Source: Rhynochetos jubatus
Taxonomy: Eukaryota; Chordata; Aves; Eurypygiformes; Rhynochetidae
Assembly: GCA_027574665.1 (NCBI GenBank)
Contig: CM050653.1
Coordinates: 12,546,664 to 12,610,663, forward strand
DNA length: 64,000 nt
Direction: 5' to 3'
A program made the translations under genes and the position numbers. The notes under the pieces were generated by a model, which was not told the DNA's origin, did not search any database, and worked only from the letters and a program-made list of their open reading frames with translations. Below, one piece after another: positions 39,201 to 49,678 of the stretch (position 1 is the stretch's first letter; each line of letters starts with the position of its first letter).

Positions 39201-42200
39201 TCACACTGTTTTGCTGAGGATTTCTGTATCTAGTTGACAGATCAGGGTCTTCAAATCACCAAATTGCAACTGCACTGTAATCAGTGAGATCCTCAAGGAG
39301 ACCGAGTATCCAGGCAACCATGCAGAAAAGAAGCAGCAAAGGAAAATGTTCAGCTCTGTAGCCAGCTAGAGGAGACCTTTGGAAAGTTGGAATTAACGTA
39401 GATTAAAAGTCTGAGGCTTTTCAGGTCTGTCTGGCTGCAGTAGGGCTGTGTGCAGCAGCCAAGGGGCTGTTTTCTGCCAGGGGTGCATGTACCTTCTCTG
39501 GAAGGAGCACTGTCCTCCAGTTCTGATGGTTCCAGCTTTCAAAACACATAAGGTACATTTCTGCTTGCCTCTTACTAAGCTCCTCTGAAGTCAGACCTCT
39601 TTGTTTCCTTCTCTTTATGCAGGGTGAATGCTGGAGCCGAGACCTGTGGTATACCATCAAGGTCTGCATTTTCAACAGGACTTATGTATTTCCCTCACAG
39701 CTTAATGGGAGCTAGGAAATTCAGTCATGTGTGCCTTTAGTAATGTCTCTTCATGATGATTATAGTGAAGAGTATTTCACACATAAACCCACTGAGCATT
39801 TAGAAATATTTACTTCCATGGTTACTGTAACTTTTTTTAATGTTTAGTCCAAGGAAAAGAAAAATTGCCCCATGCTTGTTGCTGCTGTTAGATTTCCAAC
39901 AGTAGCAACAGTGGAAATAATTCATATTTACTTGAATGGTATTTAAAGCAAGATCTTGTCCATAACACCTGAGAAATTGACTCAAAATCTCACTGATGGA
40001 TTAAGCCCTGAAAGTAGAATATAACCTTCACTATATAACAGGAAAGTATTCCTTAGTTAAATGATGTTCTTCAAAGCTTTGTTGGGAAAAATATTTGCTG
40101 CTGACCTAAGTTCCTTGTCAGTAGAACTGTAAGATAAAACTCTTTCCCAGCTGACTTTCTGATATAGTGAATTGTCTTGTGAAATCTTCAGTAATTCGAT
40201 ACAAAAAGTGAGATAATAAACATAATAGCTTATTTTTTAAATAAGTATTTAATGCATTTGTTCTGTGTTCACAAGGAAAATACTGCTTTCATATAACACA
40301 AGCAGTAGATCTGTGAAGTCCTGTAAGGGTAACTGTGCTCTGCAGCAGTCTGATTTCCCTTGCTTGGTGACATTTGCAGCTTTTTGAGGAGTAAGGTACT
40401 GAGATTGTCTTTCTGGCTGACAAGAATAGTTTCAGTGGCAGACACCTCCAGAGGATGAGTTTATCCCAACCTCAGCTGGGGACCATCCATGACAATTTGT
40501 ACCGAAGCTTGGAATATTTGTAGTGTCGATGTTAATCAGCCCAGGAGGTCTCAGGGAGCTCTTCTGTTGGCCCTTGAAATGAGAAAAGAGGAGCAGCAGC
40601 AGCTGAGGAGCAGTCAAGTATGGCAGGAATGTTCTTCGCAAGGAGGATCAAACCCATGGTGTGACAGAACTGCTTAGACAAATTTGGGACTGAAAATAAT
40701 AAGGAACCATGGCAGAGAGACCCCTGTGCTGTAATGAATTAAGGTAAAGGATGTAGTTGTAAATACCTTGGGTAAGGAGAGGCAAGGAAGCTCATGGGTG
40801 GGTGCACAGTGTGGAAGAGGTAGGAAACGCTGTGGCAAGAAGGCCATGAGGAGGGTGTGAAGCACCCATGCTCCATGTCAGTCACACTCTGAGGGACTGA
40901 CGTGTAGTGAGTAGCATTTGAAAGATGCACATTGTGCTCCTGGCCCTTTTGAGTTCTCTGTGCTTCTGGTCTCTGTTTATCAAGTTCAGGTGGTCTCATG
41001 AGGTTAAGTCACACCTCCAAGCAGGCTAGATGTACTGTGTCCAGTGACTTCTGTATCCACCGAAATAGGCAACTACATACACACAGCTGCCTCATCTGTA
41101 AGCAGACAGTCCATAAATAATATGATTATAGCTATGACAATAACAGCTTCCATCCCTATGCCAAGTGCAAGGGGGTGCTGCTGGGATTTTGGAGAATAAT
41201 TCTACCCTCTATGGAAAGGCATATGCTCTTTGCTACTAATTTTTATCGTCAAAGTTGTTTCAATATGAAAGAGTTCTCATTTCACTGTTTTATTATTGCA
41301 TAGCCTAAATGAATCTTACTGATGGTCTATGGTCTAAGATGTTAAGGATATGGAAACTCCATTCCTCAGGGGTCTGGTGGTGGCAACTCATACTGTCATG
41401 TCAAAAAACATCTGGACTTATGCTTTTCTATGTACTGAAATAACAATTTGTAAACTGATAACAGTTGTGTTTTCCTGGATTTTTTCAGAGGGAGGACATC
41501 TACTCTAAAACTGGGTTTGGGTTTTTTGTTTGTTTGTTTGTTTTTCAATTAGAAAATTGTTCCTGTGATATACAGTATCTTATATTACAATAAAACATAC
41601 AGGAACTCTGATAACTGAAGGTAAGATGCCATGGCAGCTACTATTCTGAGTCTCAGCAAAAGAAAAGATTACCAAAATGTTTAAATAAATGTAAGCGCTT
41701 CTGCAAGAAGAGAGGAAAGATTATAGCAGTTGAAAGGAACAAATTACAAGGCTACAGTTTACAATCTAATCCTATAAACATCTTAATATAGCTGTTAGTA
41801 CAATTCTCATATGCATCTTCATATAAAAACATTAAGAAACAATGAAGTTAATGAGAAGATGAAGTCTTTCTTGAAAGAATTAGGGTAAATTTCTCCTAAG
41901 CAGTAAAGAAATAAAGGATCATCAGGTTTCTTTACATATTTTGCAAAAATTACAAAATTCATACATTTACATAGTCTGACAAATTTATTTTTGCAAATTT
42001 GTTTACATTAGAAAAATTTCTATAAATAATTGCCTTTTCTTATCTTGCAAAAAGTACTAAATACAAATGGCTTATGTGCTTTTTACAGACTATTCATTTA
42101 TTTTCTATAATGAGAAATAACTGTGTATAATGGCTGAAGAATGTGTTTTTCTAATGCTGCTGTTGGTTTCTTTCTGATTTCATCTCATATTTCACTATAC

Positions 42201-44235
42201 CTGCAGTTCACCCTGGGAGGTATCCATGCTCTCTTTTTCAGTAGTCTTATCAAACATATTTTTTGGAACAACTGAGGTGTTAGCTCATCATTCCTATATA
42301 CTGTTTAGCAAGTTCATGTTCTTCTCATACTTTCACCTGGAAAAAAATGCTGTTTTCACTTTTTGCACTGAAGTCCTTTTCATTCTTAAGACAGTGGTAT
42401 CATTCAGCCAAGGGCCGGTTAGCGACAGATCTACGGTAAATCAGATCAATCATCCATGAGGCTCTTCAGGAATGAAAAGTGTCTTGTGTGAGAGGTGTCA
42501 CTGTTAAATCATTAACTCTGTGCATCAGTATTAAAGAATAAAAAAGCTGATTCTGTCATTCTTACCTTATAGCACTTCAACAGCATTTAATGGCAGAAAT
42601 CTGCACTGTTATTTATTAGCTCCAGTAACCCAGGGGTTCTTTTTCATTTTAGTCAGCAAGCTGTGAATCACCTAGCAGGCATCTGACATGTACTGCAGGA
42701 CTTCAGGGATTTAAGACAAATTAGACTCAGTTATTAGAGTTTCATCTTAGAATCTATGTTTGTTTATAGGCTACTTAGCAGCTATGAGTAGAGATCTACA
42801 AACTGAAAGTTATTTCACATTTACATAAACCACAAATTTACTAAAATGGACTGGTTACTGAAGTTAACTCCTGGAATTACTCTAACTACAGAAAGACAAA
42901 GCCTGCTTAATTGTGGTAATGAGATACTTGATGAAAGTCAGGGCACTTCTTGAGACACACGAGTGTTTTAATACCATGAGTATGTCTGCTGGAATGCCAT
43001 GCTGTTGAAGCATAAATAGTATCTCAAGATATTTTTTTCTTGCTTTTGCTTTGCATTGCACAGTATTTCTTCCCCACAACAGTACTTAGGATTACAAAAG
43101 GCTCTGTGAGAAATTTCATTGATGTACCTGTATGTGCTAACAAATACACAATTTTTCATTTCATCATTTCATATTTAAGGACTGCAAAGTGCAAAGTCTT
43201 TTGTTTTGAAAGTGTAAAATATTTTTTAAAGTATACTTTATTATGGAAATTATAGTGGTTTAAATTAACAGAAAACAAATGAACCTGAATGCTATATTTA
43301 ACTGTCATACTTCTGTCCTTTGTGTGTTTATTGTATATCAGTGGATTCAGAGAGGCATCTTCTCGGGATCTGTAAGTCACCTAAGCTGCTTATCACTCCA
43401 TGGTGTCTCTCAGGGCAAGGCAATATTTGAAACTTGCAGAATAGGTACTGCTAGACACAGTAATAATAGCTTTGTGGCAACTGGAATTCCTACTGATACA
43501 CAATAGAAAGCTTTGCATTAAAGTAAATTGCTACAACTTCCAAACGGCAAATTGTCTAACTACAGTGTTTCTTGTATAGAGGTGTGCAAAATAAGATAAA
43601 CACTGAACATTTTAATTATATTTAAGCACACAAAAACTTGGTAACATGATTTTCCAAATATAATCACTATTATGTATATTAAAATTGCACCTAGAAACCA
43701 TCACAGAAGATAACTTTTTCCTGCTAATAACAGGTAACAGGGAACACTTGTTACTTCACATACCTTCAGAGGCAAGTGTCAAACAAAACATAAAAGAAGG
43801 GCTACACACAGAAATTATGCAAACAAACCTCGAAATGGAATCACACCAGTGTTGGACAGACTGCAAGTTTCTTTAGGATATACCTGCTACACCTTTTATT
43901 AAGCAGTACTCTTTCTCAGAAATAACAGTAAGTCCTGGTTTTCTAAAGTCTGTGACTGCATGGAGGCATAAGGAACCCTATTGTAGTCATACGAACATTT
44001 TAGGCTGATAACCATGGCTGGGAAACAGTGCTAGAAGCCATGCAGCAACAGCAGATAAACAGCAGAAACAGACATAAATGTCAAGCTTTGCATTTTCATT
44101 TTGGTACATAAAGAACAGTAATCCTTCACTCAGTGTCCTAGTGACAAGATTTATTGCATATATTGCAGGCCATCTAAAATGGTTTGGGGTTGCAGTATTC
44201 TGAGAAATGGCAAATGAGAGATCTCAAGTGTATGA
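33221..44235. other. AT-rich non-coding DNA
   Basis: No supportable gene. Low-complexity tracts are an A-rich, C-punctuated stretch at 35421-35510 and a (TTTG)n-like run near 41525-41545. A frame near 37480-37560 contains a zinc-knuckle-like CPLCRDKGH, judged insufficient (see rejected items). The rest shows short open frames only. Confidence 0.6.
35421..35510. repeat. A-rich low-complexity tract
   Basis: Runs of A interrupted by single C or short C runs cover about 90 bp. It may be a degenerated poly-A or simple repeat. It has no identifiable parent element. Confidence 0.8.
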
Positions 44236-44410
44236 GTGAAGTAGATGAGAGATTGGATTTAGGTTAAACATTTGGACATAATTCCTAGCTGTAAGGACAG
44301 ATGAGTGTTGGGATTCATTGTCTGTGTACGATGTGCAAGGTCTCTCACCGGGGCAATTTGAGCACAGATTAGAGAAATGTATGCCAGGAATTGCATAGGG
44401 AAAGGTGGGG
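44236..44410 (+). repeat. Ancient CR1/L3-like LINE fragment
   Basis: The stretch aligns by eye with the 3' untranslated region of old amniote CR1/L3-type elements: ggatttaggttaaacatttg, then ctgtaaggacagatgagtg with a 'gggattcattg' block, later gcacagattagagaaatg and tatgccaggaattgcatagg. Divergence is high, so the limits are approximate and the family is tentative. Confidence 0.5.
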
Positions 44411-46436
44411 ATACTGTTAGGGGAAGGTGAATAGCTTAGGTGTTACTTCCAGGTTTATTCTGTGAATAATTTTATGATGTGACATGTAAAAATCTGACCA
44501 AGGGAAATAAAAATTTTTTGTGTTCCGTTTATGGATGTGCTAAATGAGTGCCTTGCTAAGCCTGTTTGTAAAATATTGCAGGTCATTGTGGACCATTTTG
44601 TAATTCTGCTTTATGTACACAATTAGAAAACATTTATAGTGGTAATAGTAGGATTTAAGTCTCATGATGGCATATGCTACTCATTTTACCAGGCAGTTAT
44701 GTTCCTATTCAATGGATGCCATGGCTCTGTCATTAAACATGGTGTCCACTGCTCATTTTATGGACAATTTGGAAGATTCTCACTTATTAAAAAAATCCAC
44801 AGGTCATGTATCAAATAGAAGACAATTTTCTCAGTCACAAAATCTTTCTCATCCTTAGCTTTCACGTATTTACAGCCCATGAATTCAGCTTCATGTTCCA
44901 ACATCCCAAAGCAGAATTTAGTTGAACTGCCAAATGTCACCAGCCTTTGTAACAAATTATTTAGATTCCGACCCATAAATTGGCCAATTCACTCCAAAAG
45001 TTCATCATCCATTTCAGATTTCTTGAAAAAACTGCTCTGAGATACAAGGTTTTTATGAAAATGCAAAGTAGAAATTACACAGAGCCATTTTGCACATCTC
45101 TCTTGAGAAAATCTACATATACTACCTGAAAGGAGTACCAAAAATTCCTAGGTGTGATTTGATTCTGTTCTTGGAGAGAATGATACACATCATTTAAGCA
45201 GCTCCTCTGAAAAGTTGCACTGATATTACATCCATTTAAGTCAAACCAAAATCATGTTGTTCAGCTGTCACACATTAAAAAAGTTAAGTAAAACAACTGA
45301 TTATAAATACAACTATCATTGATAGCATATAACTGTAGTGTATAGAGCCAGACTACAATAACCACTGAAAATATCTCTTTTTATTCTTTATTATCCGAGT
45401 TGTATCACTCTCCCAAGGTATTCAAAGTGATTTCACTCTCAGACATTACCTGGCATTCAGATGTTTCATTCTGGGGGAGGAGCTACTCCCAGCTGGACTG
45501 CTCCTCTAGGTAATTTAAATATATAACAACGTAAAGACCTTTGCATGGTGAGTGCTTCTGACCTGGACTTTCTCTCCATAGGTGCGTATTTAAAGCCTGC
45601 CAAATTGAACCTTGCCAACTGTCACCACAAATTTATCGCAGACTTTCACTTAAAACAAATATAATTGTGTGATACCCATAGCCATTTGATGAACTACAAC
45701 AAAGGAAGCTGAGACTCATGACAAAGGCTAGCTTCTATCAAATGATTACAAAGACTAGAAGTGCTCCAGCTGATATCTGAAAGCTCACTAATGTACAACT
45801 AATTACATGCTTTTCAGAAATGTCAGTCAACCTTTTCTTTTAGTCTTTGCAAAAGCTCTATCAGTGGCAATATGTATAAAATACAAAATGAGACAGAAAG
45901 TGACCAAAATCCTTTAAAGAAACCTCCTTTAAGGAAATGAAAGAACATAACTTGATAGTCACAATAGTCATACTGACATGTTTGGAGCACAGTTAGTCAA
46001 GTTTATCCCCTTTGGCCTCTGCATTTTTTATACTAACCCTATCACTTAGGGCATAGTTATGCTCTTAATTATAGTGTGCATAATCAGAGGATGCAAAGCT
46101 TATTTATTGTCTCATTTTGAATTATCTGTACTGGCCTCAGAAACAACCGTTCACCTGCTTTGGACCATTTCTTTAATGCTTAATAAATGGCAAAACAGGT
46201 TCATAAAATATTCTGTCATTTATTACAGGAAATGGTTTTTTATAAAAGCAATATTAATCTGAGAGTATCTTGAGAATTGGCACTAGGTATAGATGGGGAG
46301 ACAGTTGTTTAAGTTCTATAGGGCAAATCATAAACTTGGGTTTGTATGGAGAGAATCAGAATGCCAGTACTCTATTTATCTGCAACTAAAATTAATAATT
46401 TCATCTTCTTAATAAAGAACTAAAGTCAAAAATTAC
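44411..46436. other. AT-rich non-coding DNA
   Basis: No gene or repeat recognised between the old LINE fragment and the split LTR. Confidence 0.65.
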
Positions 46437-46766
46437 TTTCATGGGTTAGTGTCACTCAGCAGCCAAGCACTACACAGCTGCTTGCTCACCACCCCACGTC
46501 CCCCAGTAAGATGTGGAAGAGCATCAGAGGAGAAAGGTAAGAGAACCTGTGGGTTGAGATGAGAACAGTTTAATAATTGAAAAGAAATTAAATAAAATAA
46601 TGATACAATTACTACTACTACTAATGCTAACAATAAAATGTAACTACTACTAATGACAATAATATATAATGGAGAAAAAAAAAAGAAAAAAGCAAGAAAA
46701 AAATTATACAACCGCTCACCACCAGCTGGCCAATGTCCATCCAGTCCCCGAGAAGTGATTGCCCCT
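46437..46766 (-). repeat. Older ERVL-type LTR, part 1, split by the provirus
   Basis: Read on the plus strand, this matches the reverse complement of a common avian LTR: a tcatggg-tta start, a gccaagcactacacagc block, gggttgagatgagaacagtt, then an ACT/AAT-rich stretch and cgctcaccaccagctggcc. The LTR continues after the provirus at 51837. The same family appears nearly complete at 59478-60245, in the same orientation. It is diverged, lacks internal viral sequence and is truncated beyond its TATA region. It was therefore a solo, partial LTR before the new provirus landed in it. Confidence 0.85.
46761..46766. other. Left target-site duplication (gcccct)
   Basis: Six bases directly before the LTR terminal TG are repeated exactly after the 3' LTR at 51831-51836. 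A 6-bp duplication is what alpha- and betaretroviral integrases produce. It shows that both ends derive from one integration event without later rearrangement. Confidence 0.96.
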
Positions 46767-47032
46767 TGTGGGTAGTTAGGATCTGGCGGCCGGAAGATTA
46801 CGTGCTGTACGGAAAGACAGGGACCCTCCCCTGATAGCCAGTAGCGTGTAGTTTGCAATGTAAACAGACGGAAGTGACGTGACAAACCTAAGCCATATAA
46901 TGCGGTGTTACACATCAATAAACGCCATTTGCCGTCCACCACATTGGTGTCTGTGAGCAGATGGCCCGAGCGGCCCGGGGGGGGTCGCCGTGCCGTTCCT
47001 GAACCAGGTCGCCACGCCTTGCGAAGGCAACA
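46767..47032 (+). repeat. 5' LTR
   Basis: It starts TGTGGGTAG and ends GGCAACA (TG...CA), 266 bp. U3 is 46767-46923. R, placed by resemblance to the avian leukosis virus R region, is about 46924-46943, and U5 runs to 47032. It carries a TATA-like element and a polyadenylation signal just before R, as in alpharetroviruses. I see no difference from the 3' LTR over the whole length, including an 8-G run. An open frame that begins in this LTR and runs into gag reflects lack of stops; the real gag start lies downstream. Confidence 0.96.
46896..46922 (+). promoter_or_regulatory. LTR core promoter and poly-A signal
   Basis: TATAAT at 46896-46901 precedes AATAAA at 46917-46922, with the inferred R start at 46924. 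In avian leukosis viruses the poly-A signal also lies at the U3/R border, so the order and spacing match that arrangement. The identical copies in the 3' LTR are at 51694-51699 and 51715-51720. Confidence 0.8.
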
Positions 47033-47034
47033 AG

Positions 47035-47052
47035 TGGTGCCGAAACCCGGGA
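47035..47052 (+). other. Primer binding site, tRNA-Phe
   Basis: The 18 bases tggtgccgaaacccggga, two bases after the LTR, are the exact complement of the 3' end of vertebrate tRNA-Phe including CCA. Classical avian leukosis/sarcoma viruses use tRNA-Trp. The assignment relies on my knowledge of the tRNA-Phe acceptor and T-arm sequence. Confidence 0.9.
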
Positions 47053-47135
47053 AAACTCGCCTGGATTCGGGTGAACGGCGGCCGGAGCGGCTGGACCAGC
47101 CCGGCGGGGAGGACGCTCCCGGACCAACAAGGAGG
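47053..47135 (+). other. Short GC-rich leader before gag
   Basis: Only 83 bases separate the primer site from the gag start, much shorter than the leader of Rous sarcoma virus. It is GC-rich and contains the near-palindrome ggctggaccagcc (47089-47101), which could help dimerisation or packaging. That role is inference only. Confidence 0.6.
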
Positions 47136-49331
47136 ATGGAAGCCCTTGTGAAGGTCGTATTGTTATTATATGAGCAGTGGGGTATTGATTGTAAACCCAA
47201 AGATTTTACTCTCGCAGTTGCGAGGCCTTTTAAAACTGGGGTCATTGACCAGCCAGTGGATATTTTCCACCCTGAGGTGTGGGATAAATACACTAAAGCG
47301 TTAGCCGAGGAGACTATGTCCTCGGGCTGTGGGAAAAACCTTAAGTCGTGGGGGAGAGTCGTACAGGCACTGCAGAAGACTTTAAAAGAACAGGAGACCT
47401 GGAGGGTGGCAAAAGACTGTTTGTTGGCCGCCCCGAAAACGGCAGTCGGGGCAGCCACACAGACTTTGCACCCCCCAGACGGTAATGATTCTGCTGAGCC
47501 TAAAGACCGGCAAGAGGGCGACACGCCCCCTCAACTCCCGAACCCCGACCCGCCTACGGAAGCGCAGAAACAAGCTAAATCTTTCTGGGGTGGGCTAGCC
47601 GAGGAAGCCAGGGGCGCGGCGGAGAGACCAGAGTCGGAGGAGGGTTGGGTTAAACCGCCGCCCTATACGCCCCAAAATGGCGCCGGACAGAAAGAAGAAG
47701 GGCGGGGCGAAGATGCCAGTGGTGGAGATAAGGAGGAAGCGTCAGCACTAACAAACGCGCGAGAACAAGAAAGGGACGAGAACTGGAAAGAGAAAGAGGG
47801 CGGGGGCGATAGGGGGAAGGAGGGGAGCGTGATCAAAGGGCAGAAAGCCAATCACAGCGGCCATCTGGAGAAACGCCCCAGTAGGGCGAACACCCCGCCG
47901 CGCAGAGGGCGGGGCGACACAGGAAGGAGGGCCGAGTCAAGAGGGAGGGAACGACCCGCCCACAGAAGAAGCGGGCGGGGCCGGGTCCCAACAAAAAGGT
48001 ACGGAAAACCGGAAGTACCCGGTCAGTCGAGCTCCGGCTCTGAGTCAGACACTAGCTGGGACGAGCGGCTCGCAACCGATTCAAACTCAGAGGAGGAGGA
48101 AATGAGACTAGATACATTCAAAAGCCAAAATACTCCCATCCAAAATAAAAAGGGACCCCGAGAGGAAAATATTCCTCTCACTGATTGGAGGAAAATAAAA
48201 ATTGCGTGTGCCGATTGGGCCCCATCAGCCACGCTAGCGTTCCCGGTCCGGGTGACAGACAGGGGACAGAGGGTCCACTCGCCAATAAACCCTAAGGATA
48301 TACAAGCGATTGCTAAGGCAATTGCAGATAAAGGGCTTAATTCTGCCATGGTCTGCACCCTCATAGATGGTATTTTCGGGGGAGACGATCTGCTCCCGTT
48401 TGATATAAAACAAATGTGTAGATTGATCTTTGATGGGGCAGGAATGATTGTTTTTAAACAAGAATGGGAGGACAACTGTATGAGGCAACTAGCCCAAGTA
48501 ACTGGGGCGGATCACCCGTTATATGGGTCCGGCGTGCAGCGACTGATAGGTACAGACCCAACAATGATTACCCCCCAGGCGCAGGCCCAGGGCCTGGGGG
48601 CCTATGAAATTGTGACAACTACTCGCGCGGCTAGAGAAGCTATTCGCACCGCTTCTAGAGTTATTGTCAAGCCATCACCATGGTCCACAATTAAGCAAAA
48701 TGAAAGCGAGAGCTTTACGCAGTTTGTGGATCGCCTTCAAGCAGCGGTCGACTCCTCGACCCTGCCCGCGGAAGCGAAAGGCCCGGTCGTTGCAGATTGT
48801 TTACGCCAGCAGTGTAATTCGGCAACCAAAGAAATCCTGCGATCACTGCCAGCAGGGTCAAGTATCACAGCCATGATCAAGCATGTCGCAAAGGAAGAGC
48901 ATTTAGCCCCAATTCAGGTAGCTGTTCGCACCGCAATAGCTAATGTGATGGTATGTTTTAAATGTGGTCAGGCAGGCCACATAGTGGCAAACTGCCCTTA
49001 CTTTGGGGACCCACCCACAGCGCCCCCCCCGCGTCAAAATCGACCGAGGGGACCGTGTTGGGCCTGTGGAAAGAAAGGACATTTCGCTAAAGAATGCAAA
49101 TTTAAAAACCAGGGAAACGTATGGGGGAGGGGGCACCCGGGCCGCGCACAGCCCTCTCCCACTTGGGACATAAGGCGGCCCAGTTATGCCAACCCCAGAT
49201 GGAACCTACTGCCCCCTCGAGAACCAACCAATTTTATGACTCCACCAACGAACCATCCAAACCAGTCCCTACCTCAGGAGCAGCAACAACCAGCTCCTGG
49301 GGACGAGACCTTAGGGTGGCCCTGGCAGTAA
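47136..49331 (+). CDS. Gag polyprotein (731 codons, intact)
   Basis: Gag builds the immature particle and binds genomic RNA. The ATG at 47136 is chosen because the product then begins MEALVKV, like alpharetroviral matrix, with no N-terminal glycine for myristoylation; the upstream LTR frame is not viral. Approximate residues: matrix 1-105 (LKSWGRVV block), a long proline-rich and highly charged linker 110-365 containing PPPY at 174-177 and an Arg/Gly-rich stretch at 246-289, capsid from about 369 with the major homology region near 519-535, and nucleocapsid with two CCHC knuckles at 607-620 (CFKCGQAGHIVANC) and 641-654 (CWACGKKGHFAKEC). PTAP lies at 627-630, giving a second late-domain candidate. 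There are no stops or frameshifts. The frame closes 213 bases past the pro frameshift site. Gag and pro are in different frames, unlike classical alpharetroviruses. Confidence 0.95.
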   Translation: MEALVKVVLLLYEQWGIDCKPKDFTLAVARPFKTGVIDQPVDIFHPEVWDKYTKALAEETMSSGCGKNLKSWGRVVQALQKTLKEQETWRVAKDCLLAAPKTAVGAATQTLHPPDGNDSAEPKDRQEGDTPPQLPNPDPPTEAQKQAKSFWGGLAEEARGAAERPESEEGWVKPPPYTPQNGAGQKEEGRGEDASGGDKEEASALTNAREQERDENWKEKEGGGDRGKEGSVIKGQKANHSGHLEKRPSRANTPPRRGRGDTGRRAESRGRERPAHRRSGRGRVPTKRYGKPEVPGQSSSGSESDTSWDERLATDSNSEEEEMRLDTFKSQNTPIQNKKGPREENIPLTDWRKIKIACADWAPSATLAFPVRVTDRGQRVHSPINPKDIQAIAKAIADKGLNSAMVCTLIDGIFGGDDLLPFDIKQMCRLIFDGAGMIVFKQEWEDNCMRQLAQVTGADHPLYGSGVQRLIGTDPTMITPQAQAQGLGAYEIVTTTRAAREAIRTASRVIVKPSPWSTIKQNESESFTQFVDRLQAAVDSSTLPAEAKGPVVADCLRQQCNSATKEILRSLPAGSSITAMIKHVAKEEHLAPIQVAVRTAIANVMVCFKCGQAGHIVANCPYFGDPPTAPPPRQNRPRGPCWACGKKGHFAKECKFKNQGNVWGRGHPGRAQPSPTWDIRRPSYANPRWNLLPPREPTNFMTPPTNHPNQSLPQEQQQPAPGDETLGWPWQ
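47154..47155 (+). promoter_or_regulatory. Possible splice donor inside gag
   Basis: GT follows the sixth gag codon in the context AAG|GTCGTA. In Rous sarcoma virus the 5' splice site also lies just after the sixth gag codon, so position rather than consensus strength suggests this donor. If used, a spliced env message would start with the gag ATG. Not proven from sequence. Confidence 0.4.
49112..49181 (+). promoter_or_regulatory. Gag-pro -1 frameshift signal with H-type pseudoknot
   Basis: The heptamer GGGAAAC (49112-49118) is positioned in the gag frame as G GGA AAC, a recognised slippery form used by visna/maedi virus. After a 6-base spacer, 49125-49134 pairs with 49151-49160 (10 bp, one G-U). 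The loop bases 49139-49145 (gggccgc) pair perfectly with 49175-49181 (gcggccc), giving a 7-bp all-GC second stem. Loop lengths are 4, 5 and 14 bases. Just upstream, a TAA at 49103-49105 closes the -1 frame, so the pro frame opens immediately before the heptamer. Confidence 0.9.
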
Positions 49332-49678
49332 AATGCGATAGTCCACCAGTTGTATGGGGGATTTGTTCCCTCTATAATACCTTAAATGACACTACTATTA
49401 GTATCCCCTTTTTGATTGACACCGGAGCAGATGTTACAGTTATCCCTGAAACGAATTGGCCCCCCCATTGGAAATTGGAAAACGCCCCCATGGTAGGTGG
49501 AGTCGGAGGACTAACCCGAGCTCGGAAGAGTACTCAATTGGTAGCAATAACGCTTCACACTGAAAAGGGACCAGAAAAAACCATTACCCTCTTTCCATAT
49601 GTCATGTCAGGAACCCCACCCCTATTGGGAAGGGACGCTCTATCCCTTTTGAAAGCCAGGGTGACAAATTTATCATGA
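49118..49678 (+). CDS. Retroviral aspartic protease (pro), -1 frame from gag
   Basis: This frame is reached only by the -1 shift at 49112-49118. It encodes a linker of roughly 80 residues rich in P, T and S, then a protease domain. Counting from the ATG at 49121, the catalytic motif DTGA is at residues 100-103 in LIDTGADVTVI, a glycine-rich flap (VGGVGG) at 125-130, and the conserved LLGRD at 168-172. The active enzyme would be a dimer that cleaves Gag and Gag-Pro. No dUTPase domain is present, unlike betaretroviruses with a separate pro frame. The frame is intact and ends at TGA 49676-49678, four codons into a second slippery site. In avian leukosis viruses protease is in frame with gag, so this arrangement is unusual for an alpharetrovirus-like element. 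Confidence 0.92.
   Translation, partial: RMGEGAPGPRTALSHLGHKAAQLCQPQMEPTAPSRTNQFYDSTNEPSKPVPTSGAATTSSWGRDLRVALAVKCDSPPVVWGICSLYNTLNDTTISIPFLIDTGADVTVIPETNWPPHWKLENAPMVGGVGGLTRARKSTQLVAITLHTEKGPEKTITLFPYVMSGTPPLLGRDALSLLKARVTNLS

Noticed and set aside
46905..47135. In-frame N-terminal extension of gag starting inside the LTR
   Set aside because: It begins before the inferred RNA start at R, crosses the primer site and has no matrix similarity; the ATG at 47136 gives an alpharetrovirus-like start.
46439..47524. 361-codon open frame on the minus strand across the old LTR, proviral LTR and gag start
   Set aside because: It is antisense to gag, crosses three unrelated sequences and resembles no antisense retroviral gene. 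High GC with few stops explains its length. Part of it recurs at the 3' LTR simply because the LTRs are identical.
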